A stretch of 64,000 bases of DNA from Sphingomonas suaedae (GCF_007833215.1 NZ_CP042239.1:1054001-1118000); one strand, 5' to 3'. Positions 52,401 through 61,348 are shown, counted from the first letter of the stretch. Notes: generated from the sequence alone by a model not told the origin. Numbers and translations are program-made.

Positions 52401-54047
52401 CAGGTCGACCATCAGCTTGAGCTGATATTCCTTCGACACCGACGGGTCGCTGGCGGCGCGCGCATATTGCACGGCGAGTCCGAATTGCTGCCGCGACAGC
52501 GTGCCCTTTTGCAAAGATTTTGCGACCTCAGTCAAAAGCGCAGGATCGGTCTCACGCGCGATCTTTTCCTGCCACACATCGGTATCGATCTTGAGGCCCG
52601 CCTGTTCGATCAGTGGCCCGGGGTGGGCCAATGCTGCGATCGCCCAGCCCTCCCGCTTGTCCGCAGCATCCGTCAGGATTTTCAGTGCCTCTGCCCGCCC
52701 GGCATCGCCCGGCCCATCTCGCAGGATAACCTCGACCAGCGGCCGCCCGGTATCCTCGACTCCTTCGGCATAAGCGCGCGCGTAATATTTGCGCGCCGCC
52801 TTGAGGTCCATCGGGACAAGCTTGCCCTCCGAAAACACATCGGCGGCGACAGCCGCGAAGTCGGGATCGTCCAGCGCGGCCATCTTGTGGTACCATTCGA
52901 CCGCAGCAGGATTGTCGCTCGGCACCCCCGTGAATTCGCTCGATGCCAGGCCGAATGCGAGCTTGCGCATCCCGTTCCCGTTGCCCGCTTCGGCCGCCTT
53001 GCGATACCATTCGCGCCCGGCAGCCTCGTCGCGCGGCATTCCCTTGCCGTTGGTCGCCATGTCGCCCAGCGCGACCATCGCGTCGTCATCGCCTTCGTCT
53101 GCCGCCTTTCGGAACCAGGCGATTGCCATCTGATTGTCGCGCTCGAGCCCGATGCCGTCGCGATAATAGGTACCCAGCCGTCGCATCGCACCGGTCTGGT
53201 CGCGATCGACGGCAAGGCGGACGAAATCAGCCGCAGTCTTTTCGTCCTTGGGGCCGCCGCGCCCGGTCTGGAGCATCACCGCCAGATTTTCCGCGCCCCA
53301 TCCCGATCCGCGATCCGATGCGATCCGGTAAAGCCGCCGCGCCTCAGCCTCATCCTTGGGGCCGCCCTGCCCCCTCTCGGCCATATAGCCCAGCGCCGCG
53401 ACCGAATCGTCGTCGCCCATGTCCATCGCGCGCTGGTACCATTTGCGCGCCTGGGCAAAGTCCTTCGCAACGCCGTGGCGACCGAAACGATAGAGGTCGC
53501 CCAAATCCTTGGCAGCACCCGCATTGCCCAGATCGGCGGCGCGCGCGTAGAGCGACAGCCCAGCCTTCGGTTCAGGCGACGTGCCGACACCCTTCATATA
53601 ATATTCGGCGAGCCGCCCGACGATCCAGACGTAACGGCTTTTCTCGCCAGCGCGTGCATAGGCGAACGCGCGCGCCGGATCCTTCGCCACGCCATCGCCC
53701 AGTTCGTACATCGACGCCAGCGTGTTTGCCGCCTGCATACTGCCCGCTGCTGCGGCGCGCTCGATCAGCGGGAAGGCCTCCTTGCCCTCGCCCGCCTTGG
53801 TGAGCGCGCGACCGAGATTGGCCATTACCTCCGCGTCGCCAGGAGATTTGGCGAGGGCGCGACGGCACAGTTCGATCGCGCGTTCGACGACGATCTCGTC
53901 GTAAGTCTTGCCGGTGGCGTCATCCGGGGTCGGCAACCGGGCTTCCTGCGCGCACATGTTTCCGAGTTCGCCGTCCCGCGCCTCGGCAGGGGTGGAAATC
54001 AGGGCCACGAGCGATACGCCCGCGCTGAACAGGATGCCGCGTGTCAT
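49500..54047 (-). CDS. Exported Sel1-repeat protein with C-terminal CHAT protease domain
   Basis: 1515 residues. Residues 1-23 are a signal peptide (TRGILFSAGVSLVALISTPAEA). From about 75 to 440 and again from 640 to 870 come Sel1-type helical repeats (ALGYMAERGQGGPKDEAEARRLY and many like it). A helical linker follows to about 1190. The end is a CHAT domain, a caspase-like fold: His1354 in VIHIASHFSLD and Cys1399 in LLALSACQTGV form the dyad, and GASAVLASLWSVADEST is the family block. Both dyad residues are present, so protease activity is plausible. The start ATG 54047 has GGAGG. Function unknown. Confidence 0.88.
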   Translation of the reverse strand: MTRGILFSAGVSLVALISTPAEARDGELGNMCAQEARLPTPDDATGKTYDEIVVERAIELCRRALAKSPGDAEVMANLGRALTKAGEGKEAFPLIERAAAAGSMQAANTLASMYELGDGVAKDPARAFAYARAGEKSRYVWIVGRLAEYYMKGVGTSPEPKAGLSLYARAADLGNAGAAKDLGDLYRFGRHGVAKDFAQARKWYQRAMDMGDDDSVAALGYMAERGQGGPKDEAEARRLYRIASDRGSGWGAENLAVMLQTGRGGPKDEKTAADFVRLAVDRDQTGAMRRLGTYYRDGIGLERDNQMAIAWFRKAADEGDDDAMVALGDMATNGKGMPRDEAAGREWYRKAAEAGNGNGMRKLAFGLASSEFTGVPSDNPAAVEWYHKMAALDDPDFAAVAADVFSEGKLVPMDLKAARKYYARAYAEGVEDTGRPLVEVILRDGPGDAGRAEALKILTDAADKREGWAIAALAHPGPLIEQAGLKIDTDVWQEKIARETDPALLTEVAKSLQKGTLSRQQFGLAVQYARAASDPSVSKEYQLKLMVDLQLQEAALRELARYATTDQFKALSEERQKTFLAAFDNPPTCNFNGDQSHIALFRQLAELGMKEPAAKYAWLLLNEGKGDVAAAMKWFEIAAERGSADAQRAIGYLHLKGFGVEKSALKAVRAWEEAYRRGEGYAALSLALYYKGDLEFTEAERAGAPAPDPVQAFEWMQRAASSSYANAVLLARMYLAGDGTKANPKEAMRLLHWAVHCGDYSARVAVGEAYLHGSGVAKDPDMALRWFRHAAGSGWAGGAVAMARASALGWGMKPDLKQTRYWLAEAVRRGSDDAKKWQEACGVQATIKCLTRIEGFTPLPIGPETPGLSAAPSFEVREAALKKDLDAAVENGSEYAIFEGFRGLEEHYLLYGKMDQYLATKVRSLAIKESAIQARFGSRDNYFALIESSCHWSSAAKEANGGGRPEAALFFAKVAVNKLQDARKRISDLDPSIRECFIRVHQDRYRYLAGIFMEMGRFGEAEHVLAMLKDFESYNYTRDKRREGEAFDRMPLDAQQTQSMAAFDAATAALVQAGAARDRLIALQRQGTLTPEQQRELGAATTALGAAQTAFRGELGDLADAVAGLDAAKTPDQEEKADRVASIQPRLISTVRRLGKDVAALHAVVLPDRIHWLLTTANYQKSIVVPVDITALRKDIGLYRQAISDQAVFITDPASRLYQAAFEPVDKALRAAGITQVMLSLDDALRYLPMAALHDGKDWLAKRYAFSLFRSIDEVQTGPSDAEGWQVAALGASQGGAGLSPLPAVPAELTGIVRTDGAATGVLPGVVKLDTAFDRAALGTAMAGGYRVIHIASHFSLDPSSADKSFLLLGTGHELPLTEFIRDGSFTAIDVDLLALSACQTGVPGSNQNGSEVDASLAELAQKAGASAVLASLWSVADESTAVLMQRFYAIHAKGDTSKAEALRQAQIALMGAQGGTGADRGRLKPQPGKPKGPAVTGYAHPFYWAPFTLLGNWQ

Positions 54048-54114
54048 TGGTCTCGCCTCCGTCCCCTTATCCCCCAGGGGGCAAGGCGCTGACAAGCCCT
54101 GCCTTTCAGACGAA

Positions 54115-54521
54115 ATGAGTTGCCAGAGGGCCTATAAGCCGGGTTCTGTCCACGCGGCCCTTTCCCCAAGGGGAGGTGCGCGCGATAGGCGACCATTCCT
54201 CTAGGCCCGCACTTGCGTGGGGGCTCAAGCAATCAACCCGGGCCGCGAGGCGGAACTCCCCATATGCGGCCCCTATTCGATCTTGCTCCCGGTGGGGTTT
54301 GCCGTGCCGCTTCCGTTGCCGGTCGCGCGGTGCGCTCTTGCCGCACCCTTTCACCCTTGCCCTCAGCCCGAAGACCAGTGAGCGGTCTGCTCTCTGTGGC
54401 ACTTTCCCTGACCCCGGCGAACCGGGACCGCCGGGCGTTACCCGGCACCGTGTTTCCGTGGAGCCCGGACTTTCCTCGGTATGCTTGCGCATAACGCGGC
54501 CGCCCGGCCCTCTGGCCTTGC
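54115..54521 (-). ncRNA. rnpB: RNase P RNA
   Basis: Catalytic RNA of ribonuclease P, which removes tRNA 5' leaders. Read on the minus strand it begins with GCCAGAGGGCC, which pairs over 11 bases (stem P1) with GGCCCTCTGGC at 54122-54132, the 3' end. GAGGAAAGTCCGGGCTCC near the 5' end is the invariant CR-I core, and ACAGAACCCGGCTTATAGGCC near the 3' end is the matching universal end. The exact ends are uncertain by a few bases. It lies between the Sel1-CHAT gene and the DUF2306 gene. Confidence 0.95.
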
Positions 54522-54531
54522 TGCGATAGGA

Positions 54532-55170
54532 CTAATCAGGGCGACGCGCAAATAGCGGTTTTGCCGCCGGCCACCACGAAAGCCATGCCTCCACCACCAA
54601 CAGCGGCAGCACGAAACTCAGCCACCCCCGCGTCGCCGCACGCAGTTCGATGTTTTCGACAAACCCAAGCAACAGCCCGTCCCCAGCAGCCATCATCCGC
54701 ACCCAGACGAACGACAGCGCCAGCGCTGTCGCGCGGGTCACGAAGCCGCGATGCAGGTCGAACCGCCGCAGCCGCGCCGCCTGCCACGCGATCAGCACGA
54801 AGCCGATCCACACAAGCGCGAACAGCGTCAGCGGCACCTGCGTCTCCGGCGTCGCGATCGTGCGCCCGAGATGGACTGCAAACACACCGGCGAGCAGCGA
54901 GGCGGCGAGATAGAACCGTCCCAGCACGCGATGAAGCACCGGCCAGCGCGTCCGCAACGTCGCGGCAAACTGGAGCGGCGCGATCAGCAGCACGGGGATG
55001 GCGAGCGCGACATGCGCGAAATACCAGACGCATCGCCCCCACAGCGTCTCTCCCGCCGGAGCCTCCCGCGCGGCGATAAAGCGGAAGGAATCGGTCAGGA
55101 ACCATGCCGCCGCGATCGCGACGACCAGCCAGAACACCGCCCAGCCCGATCGCCGCGCCGCGACGCTCAC
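54532..55170 (-). CDS. DUF2306 family membrane protein
   Basis: 212 residues with about six membrane segments. HVALAIPVLLIAPLQFAATLRTRWPVLHRVLGRFYLAASLLAGV is the DUF2306 signature (H in the helix and the HRxxGRxY loop). Function unknown; members are often called putative membrane proteins of respiratory or heme context, which I cannot confirm. It starts inside the stop of the lipoprotein gene (four-base overlap) and ends ten bases before rnpB. Confidence 0.82.
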   Translation of the reverse strand: MSVAARRSGWAVFWLVVAIAAAWFLTDSFRFIAAREAPAGETLWGRCVWYFAHVALAIPVLLIAPLQFAATLRTRWPVLHRVLGRFYLAASLLAGVFAVHLGRTIATPETQVPLTLFALVWIGFVLIAWQAARLRRFDLHRGFVTRATALALSFVWVRMMAAGDGLLLGFVENIELRAATRGWLSFVLPLLVVEAWLSWWPAAKPLFARRPD

Positions 55171-55580
55171 TGACGCTGCTGGCCTTTTACGGTCGCGGGA
55201 AGGCGGTAGCGGACATCATCGATCGCGACCTCGATCGCATCCGGCGCGATCACGGTGACCACAGCCTCCCGCGCCCCGTCCCCCGCGATCACGCCGCGTC
55301 CATCCTTCGTCACGCGCAGCCGATGGAAGCCGCCATCGGGATGACGGATGGTGAGCATCAGCCCGTCCTGTGTCTGGACCCGGTCGATCGTGCAGCGCGT
55401 CGCGAAATCGCCCGTGCCGCCCAACGCACAGGGGATACGCCCTTCCGCCGCCGCGCGCTTTTCCATCGCGCGCGCCGCCTCGGCCCGTTCGGCCTTGGTC
55501 TGAACCTGCGGACGGTCGCAGGCGGCGAGCGCAAACAACGCTACCGCCGCCGCGGTGAGTTCAGATATCCGCAAAGACAT
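55167..55580 (-). CDS. Putative lipoprotein
   Basis: 137 residues. A hydrophobic leader ends in LAAC, a lipobox, with the cysteine at residue 21. The mature part has a short charged helix ([20 protein letters not shown]), then two cysteines ([17 protein letters not shown]) and a beta-rich domain ([30 protein letters not shown]). No named family. Its start overlaps the 3' end of ilvD by 20 bases, so it is translationally linked to that gene. Confidence 0.72.
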   Translation of the reverse strand: MSLRISELTAAAVALFALAACDRPQVQTKAERAEAARAMEKRAAAEGRIPCALGGTGDFATRCTIDRVQTQDGLMLTIRHPDGGFHRLRVTKDGRGVIAGDGAREAVVTVIAPDAIEVAIDDVRYRLPATVKGQQRQ

Positions 55581-57278
55581 GCGTTTCGGACTTTGCCCCC
55601 GGATGCGTTACCGCGCCCTTATAAGCAGGTCCGACATTCTGCGCATAGCGCCACAATGCGCCCGACTGATAGTCGTTGACGCGCGGCCGCCACTTTGCGC
55701 GGCGCGCCGCCAGCACATCCTCAGGCACGTCGAGATCGATCGTCCCCGCTTCGGCGTCGATGCGGATCGTGTCGCCATCCTCGACCAGCGCGATCGGCCC
55801 GCCCTCGGCCGCTTCCGGCCCGACATGGCCGATGCAGAAGCCACGCGTGCCGCCCGAAAAGCGACCATCGGTGATCAGCGCGACCTTCTCGCCGAGGCCC
55901 AGGCCATAGAGCGCCGCGGTGGTCGACAGCATTTCGCGCATCCCCGGGCCGCCCTTGGGGCCTTCGTAGCGGATGATGACGACCTCGCCCTCGCGGATCG
56001 AGCGCGCCTCCACGGCGGCAAAGGCGTCCTCCTCGCAATCGAAGCAGCGCGCCGGGCCTTCGAACTGGAGCCGGTGCATCCCCGCGACCTTCACGATCGC
56101 GCCATCTGGCGCCAGGCTGCCGCGCAGGCCGACGACACCGCCGGTCGGGGTGATCGGCGTCTTGACGTCATAGATGACCTTCTGGTCGGGGTTCCACGTC
56201 ACCTGATCGATATTCTCGCCCAGCGTGCGGCCGGTGACGGTCATGCAGTTGCCGTCGAGCAGATCGTTCGCCAGCATCGTCTTCATCAGCATGTAGACGC
56301 CGCCCGCCTCGTACATGTCCTTCGCGACATATTTTCCACCGGGTTTCAGGTCGGCGATGTAAGGCGTTGATTTGAATATCTCGGCGACGTCGAACAGGTC
56401 GAACTCAATCCCCGCCTCGCTCGCCATCGCGGGCAGGTGAAGCGCACCGTTGGTCGACCCCCCGGTGGCCGCGACGATGCGCGCAGCGTTGACGAACGCC
56501 TCGCGCGTGCAGATGTCGCGCGGACGGATATTGCGCTCGATGAGCTCCATCACCTGATAGCCCGCCGCGATCGCGATCTGCTCGCGGCTGCTATAGGGCG
56601 CCGGCACCATGTTGCTGTTGGGCAGCGACAGGCCGATCGCCTCGCCGACGCACGCCATGGTGTTGGCGGTGAACTGGCCGCCGCACGCGCCATGACCCGG
56701 GCAGGCGACCTTCTCGAGCGCATGGACCTCGCTGATCGGACAGGTGCCCGCCGCGAACTTGCCGACCACCTCGAACACGTCGACGACGGTGACGTCGCGC
56801 TCTTCGTACCGGGCAGGATCGATCCGCCATAGACGAAGATCGACGGGATATTGAGGCGCAGCATCGCCATCATCATCCCCGGCAGCGACTTGTCGCATCC
56901 AGCAAACCCGACCAGCGCGTCATAGCAATGGCCGCGCACCGAAAGCTCGACCGAATCGGCGATCACCTCGCGGCTGACCAGCGAGGATTTCATCCCCTGA
57001 TGCCCCATTGCGATGCCGTCCGTCACGGTGATCGTGTTGAACCGGCGCGGCATCCCGCCATTGTCGATCACGCCCTTGCGCGCGGCATCGGCCTGCATGT
57101 CCAGCGTCGTGTTGCACGGAGCGCTGTCATTGCCCGCGCTGGCGAGCGCGACGAAGGGGCGGGCGATTTCCTCTTCGCTCAGGCCCATTGCGTAATAATA
57201 GCTGCGGTGTGGCGCGCGCTCGGGGCCGACGGAGACGTGGCGCGACGGCAGGCGGGACTTGTCGAAACGGTTGGTCAT
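55561..57278 (-). pseudogene. ilvD: Dihydroxy-acid dehydratase, frameshifted
   Basis: IlvD dehydrates dihydroxy acids in valine, leucine and isoleucine synthesis and needs an Fe-S cluster. The N-terminal part (MTNRFDKSRLPSRHVSVGPE to [12 protein letters not shown]) and the C-terminal part ([27 protein letters not shown] to HVFADI) are both intact and conserved ([38 protein letters not shown]) but in different frames. The break is at 56806-56813 (minus strand CCCGGTAC). Loss of one CCGG from a doubled CCGGCCGG would explain it and restore LPGRYEERD. A sequencing error is the main alternative. ATG 57278 is the likely start. Confidence 0.9.
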
Positions 57279-57287
57279 GGCCACCGC

Positions 57288-58019
57288 CTATGTCGCCGCA
57301 GGCCGCTCCTGCGCAAGGTGATTGCGCACATCTGATACCAGTTTTGCGAGAATTTCACACCAACGCGCCACCCCCGCATCGTCGGCGATCAGATCGTTGC
57401 GGATCTCGATCCCCAGATAGGGCGTTCCGCCCGCCTCCGCATGACGATTCATCGTCGCGTTCAGGATGCGTCCCGAATAGGGTTCATTGTCCCCGGTCAC
57501 GATTCCAGCCTCGCGCAACAGCCTGACCGCGACATTGGCGGCGCGCGCGTCGCGATTGTAGAGGATACCCGCCTCCCAGGGACGTGGTTCGTCGATCCCG
57601 CTTTCCAGCTCGGGCGTGAAGCTGTGGATCGCGACGATCAGCGCCGGGCGCCGAGTCCGGACGGTTCGCGCGATCTGCGCGTGATAAGGGGCGAAGAAGC
57701 GTGCGATGCGTTCGTCCCGATCCGCATCCTCGTTGCCGGGGATGGCATGGCCGTCGCTCGCCCGAACGATCAGCCCCAGCGCATCGGGCTCTCTATTGAA
57801 GTCGATAACCAGCCTTGAGACCGCCGCTAGGATCGCGGGCGCCTCCAGCCGCCCGGCAAGCGCCTCGGCCAGCGGCCCCGCACCGATATCGATCGCGATA
57901 TGCTTGACGAGCAGCGCCGGATTGATCCCCAGATCGATATCCGCCGGCACCGCGTTCGATGCATGATCGCACAGGATCAGCACATCGCTCGCACCCTCGA
58001 TGCAGCGATAGGGGGTCAT
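57288..58019 (-). CDS. N-formylglutamate amidohydrolase family protein
   Basis: 243 residues of the FGase family, which hydrolyses N-formyl-L-glutamate in histidine breakdown; many members outside hut operons have unknown substrates. VLILCDHASNAVPADI carries the first metal His, HIAIDIGAGPLAEALAGRL and VSRLVIDFNREPDAL follow, then IVAIHSFTP and the conserved YLGIEIRNDLI end. No hut genes are nearby. It overlaps the enoyl-CoA hydratase gene by four bases and precedes ilvD by nine. Confidence 0.86.
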   Translation of the reverse strand: MTPYRCIEGASDVLILCDHASNAVPADIDLGINPALLVKHIAIDIGAGPLAEALAGRLEAPAILAAVSRLVIDFNREPDALGLIVRASDGHAIPGNEDADRDERIARFFAPYHAQIARTVRTRRPALIVAIHSFTPELESGIDEPRPWEAGILYNRDARAANVAVRLLREAGIVTGDNEPYSGRILNATMNRHAEAGGTPYLGIEIRNDLIADDAGVARWCEILAKLVSDVRNHLAQERPAAT

Positions 58020-58744
58020 CTTTTGCCCTTCAGAAATGCCGCGAGCCGCTCGGCAAATGCGGCCGAACCGAACGCATCCTCAAACGCCTGATCGTGGCTG
58101 GACGCACCGGAATCGCGCAAGACGGATTTGAGCAGTCGAACCGCGCCGGGATCGTTTGCGGCAATGGCGCGCGCAATCTCCCGCGCCACCGGCTCGGCGT
58201 GGGGCGCCCGGCGATGCGCCAGCCCGATGCGCAATGCCGCGTCCGCATCGATCCGCTCCCCGGTGAACAGCATCGCCGCCGCCTGTCCCGCGCCAATCCG
58301 TGCCTTCAATCGCGCGACGTCGACCGCCGGATAGCCGATGCCGAGCTTCGCGGGCGTGGTCGCGAACACTGCCCCGTCGCCCGCGACAACGATATCGCAC
58401 GCCAGCGTCAGCGCCACCGCTGCGCCGAAACATCCGCCATCGACTGCCGCAATTACCGGCATTGGCAGCGCCGCCACCGCCCCGATCCCGCGCGCCATCG
58501 CAACGCGGAAGCGGGTGCGCAGCGCCGGATCGTCGATCAGGTCTCGAAATTCGGTGAGGTCCGCGCCTGCGGAGAAGCTTCCAGGCATCGCCGACCGAAG
58601 AATGGCGGCGGCGGCATCGCCAGCACCGATTCCTGCTGCGGCAGCCGCCAGTGCATCCCATGCAGCGATGGAAATGGCGTTGCGGGCGCCACCGCGATCC
58701 AATGTCAGCAGAGCAAGCGGACCGTCCCGCTCGGACCGAATCAC
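58016..58744 (-). CDS. Enoyl-CoA hydratase/isomerase family protein
   Basis: 242 residues, crotonase fold. The oxyanion-hole loops are in LDRGGARNAISIAAWDAL and SFSAGADLTEF; PVIAAVDGGCFGAAVALTLACDIVVAG is the trimer signature; KLGIGYPAVDVARL holds the position of the second acidic residue but lacks a clear Glu there, so the reaction may not be classic hydration. I set the start at GTG 58744 after GGGGGCGGCA; the frame continues upstream through non-coding DNA. The 175 bases between this and ispE hold no gene. Confidence 0.82.
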   Translation of the reverse strand: MIRSERDGPLALLTLDRGGARNAISIAAWDALAAAAAGIGAGDAAAAILRSAMPGSFSAGADLTEFRDLIDDPALRTRFRVAMARGIGAVAALPMPVIAAVDGGCFGAAVALTLACDIVVAGDGAVFATTPAKLGIGYPAVDVARLKARIGAGQAAAMLFTGERIDADAALRIGLAHRRAPHAEPVAREIARAIAANDPGAVRLLKSVLRDSGASSHDQAFEDAFGSAAFAERLAAFLKGKR

Positions 58745-58919
58745 TGCCGCCCCCGATCGGGGGGATGGCGCCCGCCCGAAGACGGGGGCCACCCACGGGC
58801 GTCTCGCTCCCGGCGCCTGACCCGCAGCAACGGCGCAGCAAGAACGGGGCCAGTTGCCCCGCCCCACCTGCACGCAACGCCCGGCATCGCGCGCCGAGCC
58901 AGAATGGCACAGCCCTCTG

Positions 58920-59750
58920 TCACGCGAGTTCCGTTTCGAGACACCACCAGCCCGGCTCCGCTTCCCCGATGTCGCGCGCCGCCGCCGCACGCGCCGCCAC
59001 TGTATCGAACAGCGCAAAACAGGTCGCCCCCGATCCGGACATGCGCGCAAGTGCCACGCCCGGCGCATCGGAGAGTCGCGCCAGCACGGCATCGACCACG
59101 GGCGCGAGTGCGCGTGCCGACGCCTCCAGATCGTTGCGCCCAACCCGTGCGGCGTTGAGCGCATCCCCGGAGGGAAGCGCCCCGCGATCCACGCCGTCCC
59201 AGCGCTTGAACACCGCCGCAGTCGCTACCGCGACCCCCGGATTGACCAGCAGCACCGGCACGCCCGGCGCACCAGCGATCGGGGCAAGCCGCTCGCCGCG
59301 CCCGGTGCCGATCGCGGTACACCCCAACAGACACGCCGGAACGTCCGATCCCAGCCCATCCGCCACCGCGAACAACCGCGGATCGTCGGTCGGCACGCCT
59401 TCGCGCCGCGCCAGCAGGCGCAGCATCGCGGCGGCATCCGCCGATCCGCCACCCAGTCCCGATGCGACCGGCAGGTTCTTCTGGAGTGTGATCCGCCCCG
59501 GCGTCGTCACCCCGAACGCTGCGCCGAACGCATCGCGCGCGCGGGTCACCAGATTGTCGCCCTCCCCCGCCAGACCCGCCGCAAACGGCCCCTCGACCGC
59601 GAACCCGTCGCCATAGCCGTCCAGCCGCACTTCATCGCCGTGCTTCACGAACGCGAACAGCGTCTCCAGCTCATGATAGCCGTCGTCCCGCCGCCGCCGC
59701 ACATGCAGCGCCAGGTTGAGCTTCGCCGGCGCAGGCTCTCGGTCGATCAG
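58920..59750 (-). CDS. ispE: 4-diphosphocytidyl-2-C-methyl-D-erythritol kinase, CTG start
   Basis: GHMP kinase of the non-mevalonate isoprenoid pathway. 276 residues when read from CTG 59750. The N-terminus then reads IDREPAPAKLNLALHVRRRRDDGYHELETLF, which matches the family in length and includes the essential PAKLNL lysine; the first ATG/GTG/TTG (GTG 59702) would remove it. The CTG overlaps the stop of the TPR gene (CTGA). The kinase motif LPVASGLGGGSADAAAMLRLL and the end LARMSGSGATCFALF are intact. Confidence 0.88.
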   Translation of the reverse strand: MIDREPAPAKLNLALHVRRRRDDGYHELETLFAFVKHGDEVRLDGYGDGFAVEGPFAAGLAGEGDNLVTRARDAFGAAFGVTTPGRITLQKNLPVASGLGGGSADAAAMLRLLARREGVPTDDPRLFAVADGLGSDVPACLLGCTAIGTGRGERLAPIAGAPGVPVLLVNPGVAVATAAVFKRWDGVDRGALPSGDALNAARVGRNDLEASARALAPVVDAVLARLSDAPGVALARMSGSGATCFALFDTVAARAAAARDIGEAEPGWWCLETELA

Positions 59751-61348
59751 TTTGCCGCCGTCCTTTGCACCAGGCCATCGGCCAGCTTGGTCGTCAGCCG
59801 ACCTTTTTGCTCACCCTCGGCATAGAGTGCCGCGGCGCGCCAGGCATAGCGCGCCTCGAACCGGCGGCCGGCTTTCCAATAGGCGTCACCCAGATGCTCG
59901 TTGATCGTGGCGCTCGACGGTTGGCCCTGCGCCGCGCGTTCGAGCAGTGGGAGCGCCTTCGCCACATCGCCGCTACGATAATAGCCCCAGCCGAGCGAGT
60001 CGGTGATCGCGGGGTCGTCGGGACGCAACCGGCTCGCCCGCTCCAGCAACGCCACCGCTTCGGCCAGATTCTCGCCCCGCTCGACCTGCGCATAGCCAAG
60101 ATAGTTGAGCGCGACCGGCTGTTCCGGCGCCAGTTCGACGGCCTTGCGCAAATGCGGCAGCGCCGCCTGCCATTCGCCCGATCGCTCCAGCGATCCGCCA
60201 AGCTGAAGGTGATGGATCCAGGTCGCGGCATCGCCGACGCGATCCACCACCTGCTGATAGACTTTCGCGGCATCCCCGTCGCGCCCAAGGTCAGACAGAC
60301 CGTCGGCATAGCGCTGAAGATCGCGAACATCCGCGTCGCGCCGCGTGGCAAGGCCCTGCGCCAGCGCCAGCGCGCGTTCGGGCGCGCCCTGTTCCCGCAG
60401 CATTCCCACCCGTTCGGCCAGTGCGGCACTGTAGAAGGGGCTGGCGGCCTTGATCGTATCGAGCACCATGATCGCACGATCGAACGCCCGCTCGCCCGCC
60501 AATGCAGCGGCGAGCAGCAATTTCGCACGATCGTCACCCGGATCCAGCATCAAGGCGGAGCGGGTCAGCAGAATCGACAGTGCCTGTGTCTCCTGCCCCG
60601 ACAGGTCGGCGGCGAGCCGGGTCAGCAACCGGCTGGTCCCGAATGCCGCACCCGGTCGTCCCTTGCGCAGCCCGTCGCGCAGCGCGGTCATCACCGGATC
60701 GTCGCCCGACAGCACGTCGCGCGCGATCCGGCGCTGGCCCGTTCCGGTCAGCAGGGTCGCGGCGTTCCAGCGCAAATCGACACTGCCCGGGTCGGCGCCG
60801 ACCGCCGCCTGCAGCGCAGCGACGCCCTCATCCAGCCGCTTGGAGGCGATCAACAATAGTGCGCGATGTTCGGCGATATAGCGGCGACCGAGGCCGCTTT
60901 CACCGGCACTGTCGAGGAGGGGAAACGGATCGGCGCCCCGGTCGAATGCCAGCCAGGCGCGAAGCACGGGTGCAAGAAAATCGAGCGGCCCGGCGCCGAT
61001 CTTGCCCAGTGCATCATCGGCGCGGGCCCGGTCGCGCGCCCGCACGGCATCTGCGAATTCGAGGATCGCCGTATCCGCAGGCGCAACGCCCGATCGGACC
61101 AGCACTGCCGCGGCCCGCCGGGCGAGCGCGATATCGCCGGCCGCCAGCGCGTTGCGATAGGCGCGGATCGCCACCACCTCGTCGCCGGGCGCGGCCGCCA
61201 GTACCGCCGCATAGCCCGCCGCCGCTACGTCCACCGCGCCATCGGCGGCGGCGGCACGCGCCTTCACATATTCGCCAAGATCGGCATGAGCGACGCCGGG
61301 CAGCGAAGCCGCCAGGGCCGCCAGCGGCAGAGCGAGATGCTTACATAT
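59747..61348 (-). CDS. Exported TPR-repeat protein, start codon unclear
   Basis: About 533 residues made largely of tetratricopeptide-like helical repeats, clearest in the second half (AAKVYQQVVDRVGDAATWIHHL, ALNYLGYAQVERGENLAEAVALLERA, ITDSLGWGYYRSGDVAKALPLLERA). A signal peptide CKHLALPLAALAASLPGVAHA lies just where the ETF-QO gene ends, but no ATG, GTG or TTG stands in front of it: the in-frame codon is ATA 61348. The next usable upstream start (ATG 61495) would add 49 residues from within the ETF-QO gene; a downstream GTG would lose the signal. The protein is probably periplasmic or outer-membrane linked. Confidence 0.72.
   Translation of the reverse strand: MCKHLALPLAALAASLPGVAHADLGEYVKARAAAADGAVDVAAAGYAAVLAAAPGDEVVAIRAYRNALAAGDIALARRAAAVLVRSGVAPADTAILEFADAVRARDRARADDALGKIGAGPLDFLAPVLRAWLAFDRGADPFPLLDSAGESGLGRRYIAEHRALLLIASKRLDEGVAALQAAVGADPGSVDLRWNAATLLTGTGQRRIARDVLSGDDPVMTALRDGLRKGRPGAAFGTSRLLTRLAADLSGQETQALSILLTRSALMLDPGDDRAKLLLAAALAGERAFDRAIMVLDTIKAASPFYSAALAERVGMLREQGAPERALALAQGLATRRDADVRDLQRYADGLSDLGRDGDAAKVYQQVVDRVGDAATWIHHLQLGGSLERSGEWQAALPHLRKAVELAPEQPVALNYLGYAQVERGENLAEAVALLERASRLRPDDPAITDSLGWGYYRSGDVAKALPLLERAAQGQPSSATINEHLGDAYWKAGRRFEARYAWRAAALYAEGEQKGRLTTKLADGLVQRTAAN

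Noticed and set aside
54106..54529. Protein-coding frames on both strands at 54.1-54.5 kb.
   Set aside because: The region is RNase P RNA, shown by its universal core GAGGAAAGTCCGGGCTCC and the paired ends.
58745..58919. Continuation of the enoyl-CoA hydratase frame upstream as an extra domain.
   Set aside because: The family N-terminus starts at GTG 58744; the 175 bases upstream are GC-rich intergenic sequence with no conserved residues.
58920..59702. GTG 59702 as the ispE start.
   Set aside because: It would delete the conserved PAKLNL segment that holds the catalytic lysine; the frame clearly continues upstream to CTG 59750.
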